A stretch of DNA of 64,000 bases from Oxalobacteraceae bacterium (GTDB taxonomy: Bacteria > Pseudomonadota > Gammaproteobacteria > Burkholderiales > Burkholderiaceae_D), in assembly GCA_013284265.1 (NCBI GenBank), contig JABTBR010000026.1, positions 1 to 64,000 on the forward strand, in the 5' to 3' direction. Below the pieces are notes generated by a model. It was given only the letters and a program-made list of their open reading frames with translations, did not search any database and was not told the DNA's origin. Shown piece by piece: positions 28,619 to 38,757 of the stretch (position 1 is its first letter; each line of letters opens with the position of its first letter). A program made the translations under genes and the position numbers.

Positions 28619-28643
28619 CCGGCCGCGCACCTGGCGCGGCCGG
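28619..28643. terminator. Convergent GC-rich terminator between pcp and the Ig-repeat gene
   Basis: Perfect 10-bp stem CCGGCCGCGC/GCGCGGCCGG with a 5-nt loop, followed on the plus strand by atctttct. It lies 25 bp past the pcp stop and 10 bp before the stop of the minus-strand gene, so it can serve both directions. Confidence 0.75.
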
Positions 28644-28652
28644 ATCTTTCTG

Positions 28653-31600
28653 CTACCAGAGGTTTTCCATCGGTGCCGCGGCATTACCGGTCAGGACGGC
28701 GTCGACATGATTGGCGTCGGCGGTATTGTCCGGTGCCGCTTGCGCGTTCACCGGGGCGACCAGCTGGGTACCCAGCGGTGCACCGGTCGCCCGTTGAATC
28801 CAGCTATGCACGTCGAGGCGGGCCTGGAACAGCGTGGCGTCATCCCTGAGACTGTCCATATACAGGTTGGCCTGGGCGAGCGCGCCCGCGCCGGAGTAGC
28901 CTGCTACTTCCGCACTGGTGTCCATATAGTGCGTAAAGTACTCCGCCGCCATGACCTTGCTGACCTCCTTGCCAATATCGCTGAGTTGGGCACCGTTGAA
29001 TATTTCAATAAATATCCTGGCGCGGCTGATGCTGCCGTCATCGAGCTTGCCGACCCAGAAGTTTTCTCCGGGTAAAGGCGAGCGGTCGAACAGGTTCTGG
29101 TAAATCCTGTCCACCATCTGGCTATTCGTCAGCGTGTCATAGATCGCGTGGAACTCGGGTGTGGTCGCCATGAAATCCAGGTGCTCATAAATGGTGCGGG
29201 GATGGACCGGGTCGTTAAACAGCTGCAAGGTGTTCGCCAGCCCCTGGACGTCGGCGGGGCGGTTGAATACGGCAACATACAGTTTCTGGATATCGTTGAC
29301 GTAGTTGCGGGCGTCGTCCACCTGGGTGACGTCCACGGTGACATAGCCGACGTTGCCCGTGTTGAGCGTATAGCTGAACTGGGCTTTGCCATAGAAATTG
29401 GCCAGTGGTGTGAACTTGATATTGCCGCCAGCGTCGAAGACCACCGGTCCGCCCACCAGCGCCTTGACGCTGGCGATGGACAGCGCGGTATCCGGATCGT
29501 AGTCATTGGCCAGCAGCGTTGCCTTGGAGACAGTGAAGATATTATCTTCCAGCACCGTCCCACTGTCGTTGCCCACCTCGGTGGGGTCGTCGACGTCGGG
29601 CGGCGGCAGGATTGTGACATCGAGGGTGCCCGACGCGGCGCTGGCGTTGCCGGCCAGGTCAGTCTGCACGGCGCTGAACTGGATATGGTTGCCCGGCGCG
29701 AGCGACACGCTGGCGGTCCAGTCGCCATTGGCATTGGCGGTGCCTGCGGCGCCGCTGATCAGCGTGCCGTTGGCATACAGGCGGATGGACGCGCCGGGTT
29801 CGGCACCGCTACCTTTGAATGACTGCGTGGCGGCATCGGTGATGTTGTCGCTCCCCGAGGCGCCGGTATCCGACGTCAGATCAGGTGCCGACGGCGCCGT
29901 CACCTGCGTATCGATCTTGAGCGGCAGGGGAGCCGAGAGTACCGAGGCATTGCCGGCCAGGTCGGTGGCGATGGTGGTGATCGAGTGCGTGCCATCGCCG
30001 AGCGCGCTGGCTGGCAGGTATTTCCAGGCTCCGGCCGCATTGGCGTACACGGTGGAGATCTGCGTGCCGTTGTCGTACACATCGACCCGTGCATTGGCTT
30101 CGGTGGTCCCGCTCAGCGTAGGCAGATTGATTTTGGTAATGTTGTCGGTGTTTAATTTTCCGGTATCCTCAGCCGTCCCCAGATCGGCGATGCTGGCCAC
30201 CGGAACCGTGAAGTCGATGGTGAGCGTGAGTGGCGCCGACGATGAAAGATTGCCGGCGAGATCCTTGGAGCTGGCGTAAATGGTGTGCGGACCGCTGGTC
30301 AGCGCCGTGGTGGCGATGCTCCAGTTACCTTGCGCATCGGCATTTCCGAAGCCGACCTTGACGGCCCCCTCGTACAGTTCGACCAATATACCGGCTTCCG
30401 CCGTGCCAGTCAGTATCGGCGTCTTGATCTTGGTGACACTGTCGTAGTTGAACTGCCCGGTATCCGACGCAGCCTCGATCACCGGCCGGGATGCGGCGAC
30501 CGGCAAGGTGGTGTCGATCGTGATGGTGAGCGCATCGGACACGGGCGAGACATTGCCCGCCACATCGGAGGCAACCGCCGTGATGCTGTGCTGGCTGTCG
30601 CTGAGCACGCTGGTCGACGTGATCGTCCATTTGCCTGCGGCATCGGTCACGGCTTTGCCGATCTCGCCGCCATCGCTATACAGTGTCACGGTGCTGCCCA
30701 CCTTGGCGCTGCCGCTGATAATCGGTTTGCTGACACTGGTGATATTGTCGGTCGTCAGAATGCCTTTGTCGGAAGCGGTGGTCAGGTCCAGTGCCGCCGG
30801 CTTGGCGATGGCGGCCCCGTTGACGATGACGGACAGTGCCGCCGAAGCGGCCGACAGATTGCCTGCCGCATCCTTGGCTTTGACCGTCATCGAATGGGTG
30901 CTGTCGCTGAGCATCACATTGCTGGTGATTTTCCAGGCGCCGCCCGCGTCCGCGCTGGCCGAGCCAACGGCGACGCCGTTGTCGTACAGGAACACTTCGG
31001 CAAATGCCTCGGCCTGGCCGCCAAACGTTGGCTGCTTGACGTTGGTGTTGTTGTCGGTGTTGGAGAAGCCATGGTCCGAGTCGACCAGCAGATCCGGCGC
31101 CGCCGGCGCCACCGGCGCCGTGGTATCGATCACCACGCGCAGGGGTTCCGACTTGGCCCAGTTGTCGGCCAGGTCGACTATGCGTGCCGTCATGTCGTGC
31201 GAGCCAGCCGTCAGTGCCGATGAGGTGATGGTCCATTTTCCGCTCGCATCTGTCGTGGCCGAGCCGCGCAGCACTTCCCCGTCGTACAGTTTGACCAGGG
31301 AGCCCGCCGTCGCGATGCCGGTAAACACCGGTGCGGTGACGCTGGTGATGTTGTCGGCGTTGGAGAGGCCGCTGTCGGAATCTATGCGCAGATCAGGCTG
31401 GCTCGGCGCCGGATCGGCGATCGTGTCGAGCATGATATTGAGCTGGCTCGACAGGATCGAAATGTTGCCGGCGACGTCGGTTGCGGTGGCGCTCAGCGCA
31501 TGCTTGCCTTCGCCTGTCAGCGTGACGTCGCTGGTGATGGTCCAGGCGCCGTTCGCGCCAGCCAGTGTGCTACCGATCTGCGTGCCGCCATCGAACAGGG

Positions 31601-34202
31601 TGATCAGCAGCGAGTCGACCGGCGCGGTGCCGCTGATGGTGGGCCGGGTGTTGTTGCTCAGGTTGTCGGTGTTGGAGCTGCCACTGTCCGAGGCCGGCGC
31701 CAGGTCGAGCGCGGTTGGCGTGCCCGGCGTCAGCAGATCGATGTTGAACACGATTTGGCCCGCCGCGGATTTGTTGCCGGCCGCATCGGTGGCATAGGCC
31801 TTCAACGTGGTGGTCGGTCCATTCGGCAAGCTCACGAGGGAGGTGATCTGCCAGTCGCCGTTGGCATCGGCCGTGCCCTTGCCCAGCGAGGTGAGGCCAT
31901 TGAACAGCTCCACGCTGCTGCCGGCCTCCGCTTTGCCGCCGATGGTGGGCGTAGCGATATTGGTGATGTTGTCCGTGCGGGAGCGTCCGCTATCGGCCAA
32001 GTCCAGCAGATCGAGTGCGCTAGGCGCCGCCGGCGCGCTGGCGTCGAGCGTCACGCTCAACTGGTCCGACATGGCCGAGGCATTGCCGGCCAGGTCGGTC
32101 ACCTGGACCGTCATCTGATGTTGGCCGGCGCTCAGCGCGGTGGCCGTTGCGCTCCACAGGCCGGCGGCGTCGGCGGTCTTGGTGGCGATCAGGGTGCCGT
32201 CCGCATACAGGTTGACGGTGGCGCCGGCTTCGGCGACGCCGTCATATACGGGCTGCATGGTGCTGGTGATGTTGTCGTCGTTGCTGCCGGTGTCGCTGGT
32301 GGAAACCATATTGGGCGCGGCCGGTTTGGCGCTCACGGTGTCGATGGTGACCGGCAGCTTGGGCGAATCGGGCGATAGATTGCCGGCCATATCCATGTAG
32401 CGGGTGGTGATGTCGCGCACGCCGTCGGCCAGCGCGACGGTGCTGTCGATATTCCACTGGCCGCTGGCATTGCTCAAGCCACGTCCGATTTCCTGGCCAT
32501 CGGCGAACAGCACCACGGTGGTGCTGGCCAGGCCGGTGCCGCTGAAGGCCGCCAGCTGCGCGTTGGTGAGATTGTCGTAGTTGAACTTGCCGCTGTCGAA
32601 TTTGTACGACAGATCGGGCGCCGTGGCGGGCGCGGACAGGGCGATGGTGTCGACGGTGATCAGCAGGACATCCGACGCGATGGCGTCGTTGCCTGCCGCA
32701 TCGCGCGCGCGCGCCGTGATCGGGTGCTGGCCTTCGCCCAGCGCGCCGGTGGTCAGTGTCCACACGCCGTTCGCGTCGGCGGCGCTGTTGCCGATGAGAG
32801 TCTCGCCATCGTAGACGGCGATGGCGGCGAGCGCTTCGCTGAGGCCGCTTAGCGAAGGCGTATTGTCGTTGGTGTAGTCGTCGCTTGTCGAGACGCCGCC
32901 ATCGGAGGTCGTCAGCAGATCGGGCTTGCCGGGCTGGGCCAGCTGGGTGTCAATCTCGATGTCCAGCGCGACCGGGGCCAGCACATTGCCGGCGAGGTCG
33001 CTGGTGCCGACCGTCAGATGATGGATGCCATCGGCCAGCACGCCGGTCGTGAAGGACCAGGCGCCGCTGGCGTCGGCGCTGGCGTTGCCGATCTGCTGCC
33101 CGCCATCGAACAGGGCCAGCAAGGCACCCGCTTCGGCGCTGCCGCTCAGCGTGGGCGTGTTGACGCGGGTCAGCCTGTCGCTGTTGGAGCTGCCGCTGTC
33201 GCTGGCCGTTGCCAGGTCGATGGTGGTGGCCGCGCTGATCTGGGTGTCGATCCGGACCTGGAGCTGCGCCGAGGCAGCTCCGCTGTTGCCGGCCGCGTCA
33301 GTCGCGCGTGCGGACAGTGCGTGCGGGCCTTCGGACAGCGGCGCGGTCTGGAAGGACCAGGCGCCCAGGCTGTCGGCGGTGGTGCTGCCCAGCTGGATGA
33401 GACCGTCATAGACGTCGACGCGGGCATTCGCTTCGGCGCTGCCGATCAGCTTGGGGGTGCTGAGCGCGGTGATTCCATCTGTATTGAACAGTCCGCTGTC
33501 GTCGTTAGCGAGCAATTGCGGGATGGCCGGCGCCGCCGGCGCCTGGCGGTCGATGGTGACGGCCAGGCTGGGCGAGCGCAGCACGCTGACGTTGCCCGCC
33601 AGATCGACCTGATCGATCGAAAAGAGGATGTTCTGGCCATCGGCCAGTCCACCGGCATTCACCGTCCAGTTTCCCAGCGCATCGACCTTGCCGGCGGCGA
33701 TGGCGATCCCGTTGGCGTACAGGTTCACGGTGGCGCCCGGTTCGCCAGCGCCGCCAAAGACCAGATCGGCGGCGTTGGTGATGTTATCGCCAGGGTTGGC
33801 GCTATCGGACAGGGAGGACAGATCGGGGGCGGCAGCCTGGGCGGGGGCGCTACGGTCGATCGTGATGACGAGGGGCAGTGAAGGTCCGCTGCGGCTCCCT
33901 GTGCCCATGTTGGCGATGGCCCGGTAGGTATGAAGGCCCTCGCCCGGCTGCGAGCTGGTTTGAATTGACCAGCTACCGTCGGCGTCGACGGAGCTTGATC
34001 CAAGGGGGAGGCTGCCTTCATAGAGCGTGACGGAGGAACCGGGCGTGCCGAAACCGGTGACGGCGGGCTTCAGGACGTTGGTGTAATTATCTGTGTGGGA
34101 GGGACCGCTGTCGCTTAGCGTGGTGAGAACAAGTCCATAGGGTACGAGCAGTGTGAGAGGGACTTCTGCTGGCTGAGCTGCTGCTTGAGGAAGCTGTGTC
34201 AT
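28653..34202 (-). CDS. Giant Ig-like-repeat surface protein with C-terminal DUF4214 domain
   Basis: An 1849-residue protein made of about 15 tandem Ig-like repeats of roughly 100 residues. Each starts around a DSG-x-S-x-T-D-N-I-T motif, continues with G-x-A-x-A-G-A-x-V-x-L-Y-D-G and A-D-A-x-G-x-W, and ends A-x-D-x-A-G-N-x-S followed by an IDT linker. Then comes a cadherin-like/tandem-95 module (about 1525-1600, LANDYDPD and FTPLANFYGKAQFSY) and a DUF4214 domain (about 1610-1790, LYVAVFNRPAD and LFDRSPLPGENFW). No Sec signal peptide and no RTX nonapeptides; DUF4214 proteins are often type I secretion substrates, but no exporter is adjacent. Likely an adhesin or matrix protein. The 215-bp upstream gap is AT-rich and holds a palindrome, GACGGAA/TTCCGTC, at 34269-34286. 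Confidence 0.88.
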   Translation of the reverse strand: MTQLPQAAAQPAEVPLTLLVPYGLVLTTLSDSGPSHTDNYTNVLKPAVTGFGTPGSSVTLYEGSLPLGSSSVDADGSWSIQTSSQPGEGLHTYRAIANMGTGSRSGPSLPLVITIDRSAPAQAAAPDLSSLSDSANPGDNITNAADLVFGGAGEPGATVNLYANGIAIAAGKVDALGNWTVNAGGLADGQNILFSIDQVDLAGNVSVLRSPSLAVTIDRQAPAAPAIPQLLANDDSGLFNTDGITALSTPKLIGSAEANARVDVYDGLIQLGSTTADSLGAWSFQTAPLSEGPHALSARATDAAGNSGAASAQLQVRIDTQISAATTIDLATASDSGSSNSDRLTRVNTPTLSGSAEAGALLALFDGGQQIGNASADASGAWSFTTGVLADGIHHLTVGTSDLAGNVLAPVALDIEIDTQLAQPGKPDLLTTSDGGVSTSDDYTNDNTPSLSGLSEALAAIAVYDGETLIGNSAADANGVWTLTTGALGEGQHPITARARDAAGNDAIASDVLLITVDTIALSAPATAPDLSYKFDSGKFNYDNLTNAQLAAFSGTGLASTTVVLFADGQEIGRGLSNASGQWNIDSTVALADGVRDITTRYMDMAGNLSPDSPKLPVTIDTVSAKPAAPNMVSTSDTGSNDDNITSTMQPVYDGVAEAGATVNLYADGTLIATKTADAAGLWSATATALSAGQHQMTVQVTDLAGNASAMSDQLSVTLDASAPAAPSALDLLDLADSGRSRTDNITNIATPTIGGKAEAGSSVELFNGLTSLGKGTADANGDWQITSLVSLPNGPTTTLKAYATDAAGNKSAAGQIVFNIDLLTPGTPTALDLAPASDSGSSNTDNLSNNTRPTISGTAPVDSLLITLFDGGTQIGSTLAGANGAWTITSDVTLTGEGKHALSATATDVAGNISILSSQLNIMLDTIADPAPSQPDLRIDSDSGLSNADNITSVTAPVFTGIATAGSLVKLYDGEVLRGSATTDASGKWTITSSALTAGSHDMTARIVDLADNWAKSEPLRVVIDTTAPVAPAAPDLLVDSDHGFSNTDNNTNVKQPTFGGQAEAFAEVFLYDNGVAVGSASADAGGAWKITSNVMLSDSTHSMTVKAKDAAGNLSAASAALSVIVNGAAIAKPAALDLTTASDKGILTTDNITSVSKPIISGSAKVGSTVTLYSDGGEIGKAVTDAAGKWTITSTSVLSDSQHSITAVASDVAGNVSPVSDALTITIDTTLPVAASRPVIEAASDTGQFNYDSVTKIKTPILTGTAEAGILVELYEGAVKVGFGNADAQGNWSIATTALTSGPHTIYASSKDLAGNLSSSAPLTLTIDFTVPVASIADLGTAEDTGKLNTDNITKINLPTLSGTTEANARVDVYDNGTQISTVYANAAGAWKYLPASALGDGTHSITTIATDLAGNASVLSAPLPLKIDTQVTAPSAPDLTSDTGASGSDNITDAATQSFKGSGAEPGASIRLYANGTLISGAAGTANANGDWTASVSLAPGNHIQFSAVQTDLAGNASAASGTLDVTILPPPDVDDPTEVGNDSGTVLEDNIFTVSKATLLANDYDPDTALSIASVKALVGGPVVFDAGGNIKFTPLANFYGKAQFSYTLNTGNVGYVTVDVTQVDDARNYVNDIQKLYVAVFNRPADVQGLANTLQLFNDPVHPRTIYEHLDFMATTPEFHAIYDTLTNSQMVDRIYQNLFDRSPLPGENFWVGKLDDGSISRARIFIEIFNGAQLSDIGKEVSKVMAAEYFTHYMDTSAEVAGYSGAGALAQANLYMDSLRDDATLFQARLDVHSWIQRATGAPLGTQLVAPVNAQAAPDNTADANHVDAVLTGNAAAPMENLW

Positions 34203-34417
34203 ATTTACCCTGAGTCAATGGTTGAGTCAGCGCCGGCCGCGGGTGGCCGGCGGCGTAGTTTCTTCCCGACGGAAAATATTCCGTCAGGGAAAAATTACGC
34301 TATCGGTAAAATAGTGGCAACGAAACAATTGTTATATTTGTTACTTAATTAAATAATGTTTGATTTTTGAGTATTTAACAACAGTTGGTGCCGGTTTTCA
34401 TCCGCGCCACCGCTGGT

Positions 34418-35326
34418 TTACTCCAGCCGCGAGGGCGGGTTGAGGATATTCAGGAAAGCCCGCACCACCGGCGCGTCGTCCAGCGCGGTATAGCTGATGT
34501 AGAGATTGGCCGAGGGAGGATTGCTGCGGATCGGCAGGAACACCACGCCGGGCCAGCCGATACGGCTGGTCGTTTCCGGCACCAGGGTCACGCCCAGACC
34601 CGCGCCCACCATGGCCAGCAGGGTTTGCGGCTCGTTCGCTTCCTGGAAGATCACCGGCTCGAAGCCGGCCTTGACGCAGCACTGGATCAGGTAGCGCGGG
34701 AAGGCCGATTTATCCAGCGCCAGGGTCAGCATGGGCTCGTTGGCGATATCCATCATCTCGATTTCGCTCTGCGTGGCCAGCGGGTGATGTTCATTGATCG
34801 CCACGCACACATCTTCGCGGAAGCACAGCTCCTGGCGCAGATTGTCGCGCTTGAGTTCATCGTCGTCCAGTTTCGGCTCGCGCCAGAAACCCACGTCGAT
34901 CTGCTTGGCGCGCAGCGCCTCGTACTGCACATTCGGTCCCAGCTCGTGCAGGGTCCAGGTCACGCGCGGGAACTTGGTCTGGAATTCCTCCAGCAGGCTG
35001 GGGATCGGTCCCCACATGGCCGAACCGACGATGCCCACGCGCAGGCGGCCCACTTCGCCGCGGTCGATCTGGCGGATGGTGTCGATCGTCATGCGCATCT
35101 TGCCCAGCAGCTCGGCCGCTTCCGTCATCAGCGCGCGGCCCGCCACCGTCAGCTCGAAGGTGCGGGTGGTGCGCGCGAACAGGCGCACACCGAGTTCGCT
35201 TTCGAGCTTCATGATCTGCTGGCTCAGCGGCGGCTGCGAGATGTGCAGGCGCTCGGCGGCGCGGCTGAAGCTTTTCTCTTCGGCGACGGCGAGAAAATAG
35301 CGTAACTGTTTCAGGTCGATGGACAT
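34418..35326 (-). CDS. LysR-family transcriptional regulator
   Basis: A 302-residue regulator. The N-terminal winged helix-turn-helix reads LKQLRYFLAVAEEKSFSRAA followed by LHISQPPLSQQIMKLE, and a LysR substrate-binding domain starts at about residue 92 (GRLRVGIVGSAMWGPIPSLL). In the binding domain MVGAGLGVTLVPE is typical. It lies 15 bp downstream of psuG on the same strand, so it is probably the third gene of a psuK-psuG-lysR operon and could respond to an intermediate of pseudouridine or ribose metabolism. Ligand unknown. Confidence 0.9.
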   Translation of the reverse strand: MSIDLKQLRYFLAVAEEKSFSRAAERLHISQPPLSQQIMKLESELGVRLFARTTRTFELTVAGRALMTEAAELLGKMRMTIDTIRQIDRGEVGRLRVGIVGSAMWGPIPSLLEEFQTKFPRVTWTLHELGPNVQYEALRAKQIDVGFWREPKLDDDELKRDNLRQELCFREDVCVAINEHHPLATQSEIEMMDIANEPMLTLALDKSAFPRYLIQCCVKAGFEPVIFQEANEPQTLLAMVGAGLGVTLVPETTSRIGWPGVVFLPIRSNPPSANLYISYTALDDAPVVRAFLNILNPPSRLE

Positions 35327-35341
35327 GGTGTCGTGGTGTGA

Positions 35342-36262
<921 letters not shown>

Positions 36263-36273
36263 GATGGGTTCCT

Positions 36274-37482
36274 TCAGGTGAGGTGGGTGGCGGCGGGCAG
36301 GGAAGCGGAGGCGCCGGACGCGCCGGCATCCGGGACCAGGTCGTCGAACAGGCCGGCATCCAATGCGGGGACGACGGTGCTGCGGCAGGCCAGCGTCAGC
36401 GCGGACAGGCGCAGGCCGCAGCGGCAGGCCTGCGCCAGGTCGGCCTTGCCCTGATCGGCGCTGTGGTAGAGCGACCAGCATACAGCGGCGGCGAAGGCAT
36501 CGCCCGCACCGGTGACGTCGACGACATCGACATCGAGCGCGGCCAGCCAGGCCAGCTCGCCGCCATCGGTGTAATACACGCCTTCGCTGCCGCAGGTGAC
36601 GATGACGTCGCGCGCGCCGTCGGCCTGCAGGGCGCGGCAGGCGGCGGCCAGGTCGGCGCGGCCGGGCAGGGCGCGGCCGGCGCGCGCTTCCAGCTCGCCG
36701 CGGTTGAGGATCAGCAGGCGCAGGCCGTGCAGCCGGGCGGGCAGGCGCGCCATCTTCGGCTGCGACACGGCGACGATCACCAGCGGCGCGCCATCGCCCG
36801 CGCCGTTGCTCGGGCCGTTGTTCGCGCCGTTGTTCGTGATGCCGCGGGCGGCGTCGGCCAGCAGGGCTGCGATGCTCTCGCGTGGCAGGTTCAGGTCGGC
36901 CACGGTCAGCGCGGCGCCGGCGCGCTGCGGCAGGCGGCTGGCCAGGAAGGCCGGGTCGATCCGTTCATAGATGGCCATGTCGGCCAGCGCCACCACCAGT
37001 TCGCCCGCGTGATCGAGTACCGCCGTATAGGTGCCGCTGATGGCGTCCGTCAGCAGCATGCTGCCGCGGGTGTCGATGCCGGCCGCTTCCGCGTGCTGCT
37101 GCAGCGCGCGTCCGGCCGCGTCGTGGCCCAGCACCGTCAGCAGGGCGGTGGGCAGTTTCAGGCGCGCCAGGTTCTCGGCGATGTTGCGGGCCACGCCGCC
37201 GAACACTTCCTCGGCATTGGCCGGGTTCGAGGTGCCCATTTGCAGCGGCGCCACGGTGCGCAGCTTGCGGTCCAGATTGGCCGCGCCTATACATAACAGG
37301 GGACGCTGGCCGGGCAGCACATAGGCGCGCCCGAGCAGGCGGCGCTCGCGGATCAGGCCGGCGATATGGCCGGCCACGGCCGAGCGCGACAAGCCCAGCT
37401 CCGCCGCCAGATCCTGCTGGGAGATGAAGGGATTGGCACGGATCAGCTCGTATAACTGGTCTTTTTTGGAAGTATCGCTCAC
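36274..37482 (-). CDS. psuK: Pseudouridine kinase with N-terminal helix-turn-helix (PfkB family)
   Basis: A 402-residue protein: residues 1-55 are a winged helix-turn-helix ([20 protein letters not shown], then [19 protein letters not shown]), followed by a ribokinase/PfkB kinase domain. Kinase motifs are [31 protein letters not shown] and the anion-hole/catalytic [13 protein letters not shown]. It phosphorylates pseudouridine for PsuG. An alanine/asparagine/glycine linker at about residues 214-230 is encoded by a 12-bp tandem repeat. The HTH suggests self-regulation through the repeat sites at 37521-37550. First gene of the psuK-psuG-lysR set. Confidence 0.88.
   Translation of the reverse strand: MSDTSKKDQLYELIRANPFISQQDLAAELGLSRSAVAGHIAGLIRERRLLGRAYVLPGQRPLLCIGAANLDRKLRTVAPLQMGTSNPANAEEVFGGVARNIAENLARLKLPTALLTVLGHDAAGRALQQHAEAAGIDTRGSMLLTDAISGTYTAVLDHAGELVVALADMAIYERIDPAFLASRLPQRAGAALTVADLNLPRESIAALLADAARGITNNGANNGPSNGAGDGAPLVIVAVSQPKMARLPARLHGLRLLILNRGELEARAGRALPGRADLAAACRALQADGARDVIVTCGSEGVYYTDGGELAWLAALDVDVVDVTGAGDAFAAAVCWSLYHSADQGKADLAQACRCGLRLSALTLACRSTVVPALDAGLFDDLVPDAGASGASASLPAATHLT
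36799..36834 (-). repeat. Three 12-bp in-frame tandem repeats inside psuK
   Basis: Units cgcgccgttgct, cgggccgttgtt and cgcgccgttgtt follow each other directly. On the coding strand they encode Asn-Gly-rich tetrapeptides in a surface loop of the kinase. Copy-number change would keep the reading frame. Confidence 0.8.
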
Positions 37483-37803
37483 GGGCGCTTCAGTCTGAAG
37501 GTTCGGCTTACATTCGGATTAAACATTTGTTCATGATAGTAAACATATGTCTGCGCAAGATCAATGTAAACGGCGTTTGATCCCCCTCAATTTAGACGAA
37601 TATCGTATAAAAGCGAAAGAAAAATGGTATTTGCCATACATATAGACCATGATGCATAGTGTCGGCAGTACATTTTTTCGCATCAGCAGCAGTCCCCGTC
37701 AGCCGCCTCGCGCGCAGGGCCGCGCCTTGCACAGCAGGCGCAGCGACCGCGCACCGCAATGGTTGCACGGCAGGCAGTCTCCAACATAAAAACGAGGATA
37801 ACC
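37483..37803. promoter_or_regulatory. Divergent psuK/xapA control region with two direct 10-bp sites
   Basis: A 321-bp gap between divergent genes. Two near-identical sites, aaacatttgt at 37521-37530 and aaacatatgt at 37541-37550, are spaced exactly 20 bp, two helical turns, and lie 39-68 bp upstream of psuK; the second is a perfect palindrome ACATATGT. They could bind the HTH of PsuK. A TATAAA at 37606-37611 faces xapA but without a good -35. No gene is supported in the gap. Confidence 0.5.
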
Positions 37804-38643
37804 ATGTCGAACAACTCCCCTTTCCAGGCCGCAGCGCTGATCCGCGCCCGCCTTCCCGCCGACTTCCAGCCGCGCGTTGCGATGATCCTCGGTTCGGGTC
37901 TGGGCGTGCTGGCCGAACAGATGAGCGATGCGGTCACCATCAGCTATGACGAGCTGCCAGGCTTCCCGATCAGCACCGTGCACGGCCACGCCGGCGAGCT
38001 GGTGATCGGCACCCTGTCGGGCGTGCAGGTGGTGTGCATGAAGGGCCGCGGCCACGTCTACGAAGGCTATGGCCTGGGCGTGATGACCAGCGCCGTGCGC
38101 ACCATGAAGCTGCTGGGCTGCGAGATGCTGTTCGTGACCAATGCGGCCGGTTCGCTGCGTCCCGAAGTGGACGCCGGCAGCTTGGTGGCGTTGACCGACC
38201 ATATCAACTTCCTGCCGGGCACCCCGATGATGGGCCCGAACGACGAACGCTTCGGCCCGCGCTTCTTCAGCATGGCCAATGCCTACGACGGCGAACTGCG
38301 CCAGCGGCTGCAGGCCACCGCCGCCGCGCGCAACATCACCCTGCACGAAGGCGTGTACATCGCCTACGCCGGCCCGAACTTCGAAACCCCGGCCGAGATC
38401 CGCGCCTTTGGCCGCCTGGGCGCCGACGTGGTCGGCATGTCGGTGGTGCCGGAAGTGGTGTCGGCGCGCCACTGCGGCCTGAAGGTGATCGGCGTGTCGG
38501 TGATCACCAATCTGGCCGAGGGTCTGTCGCCATTCCCGCTGTCGCATGAGCAGACGCTCAAATATGCGGCGGTCGGCGCCAAGTCGCTCATTGAGCTGAT
38601 CCTGGGCTTCCTGGACACCGTGGCGCAAGCGCCGCAAGCATAA
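37804..38643 (+). CDS. xapA: Purine nucleoside phosphorylase of the XapA/PunA type
   Basis: A 279-residue phosphorylase that splits purine (deoxy)nucleosides to base and (deoxy)ribose 1-phosphate. It closely resembles E. coli XapA, which accepts inosine, guanosine and xanthosine but not adenosine: ILGSGLGVLAEQ, PGFPISTVHGHAGELV, MKGRGHVYEG and TNAAGSLRPEV are shared. Catalytic/base-binding residues are E194 in NFETPAEIR and N236 in ITNLAEG. Start MSNNSPFQ at 37804 follows the Shine-Dalgarno cgagga. Heads the deo-type operon; specificity beyond 6-oxopurines is not certain. Adenosine would be handled after deamination. Confidence 0.92.
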   Translation: MSNNSPFQAAALIRARLPADFQPRVAMILGSGLGVLAEQMSDAVTISYDELPGFPISTVHGHAGELVIGTLSGVQVVCMKGRGHVYEGYGLGVMTSAVRTMKLLGCEMLFVTNAAGSLRPEVDAGSLVALTDHINFLPGTPMMGPNDERFGPRFFSMANAYDGELRQRLQATAAARNITLHEGVYIAYAGPNFETPAEIRAFGRLGADVVGMSVVPEVVSARHCGLKVIGVSVITNLAEGLSPFPLSHEQTLKYAAVGAKSLIELILGFLDTVAQAPQA

Positions 38644-38649
38644 TCCCTG

Positions 38650-38674
38650 CGGGGCGGCCTGGTCCGCCCCGTTT
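38650..38674 (+). terminator. GC hairpin after xapA (terminator or attenuator)
   Basis: Stem CGGGGCGG/CCGCCCCG (8 bp, 6-nt loop) 7 bp past the xapA stop, followed by only three T residues. It may reduce rather than abolish read-through into deoB, whose start is 115 bp downstream of the xapA stop. Confidence 0.6.
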
Positions 38675-38757
38675 GCATTCCGGCGCAAATTTCGGCGTAA
38701 CACCACGCGCCCACACCGACTTAACCTTTATCGTCCGAGCCCGATCGGAGCCACATC

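Noticed and set aside
29148-33881. Several plus-strand open frames of 200-450 codons inside the Ig-repeat gene
   Set aside because: They follow the repeat periodicity of the minus-strand gene and encode no recognisable domains.
28653-34202. Tandem repeat DNA that could be mistaken for a CRISPR-like or satellite array
   Set aside because: The period is about 300 bp, in frame and protein-level conserved only; no short identical repeats with unique spacers.
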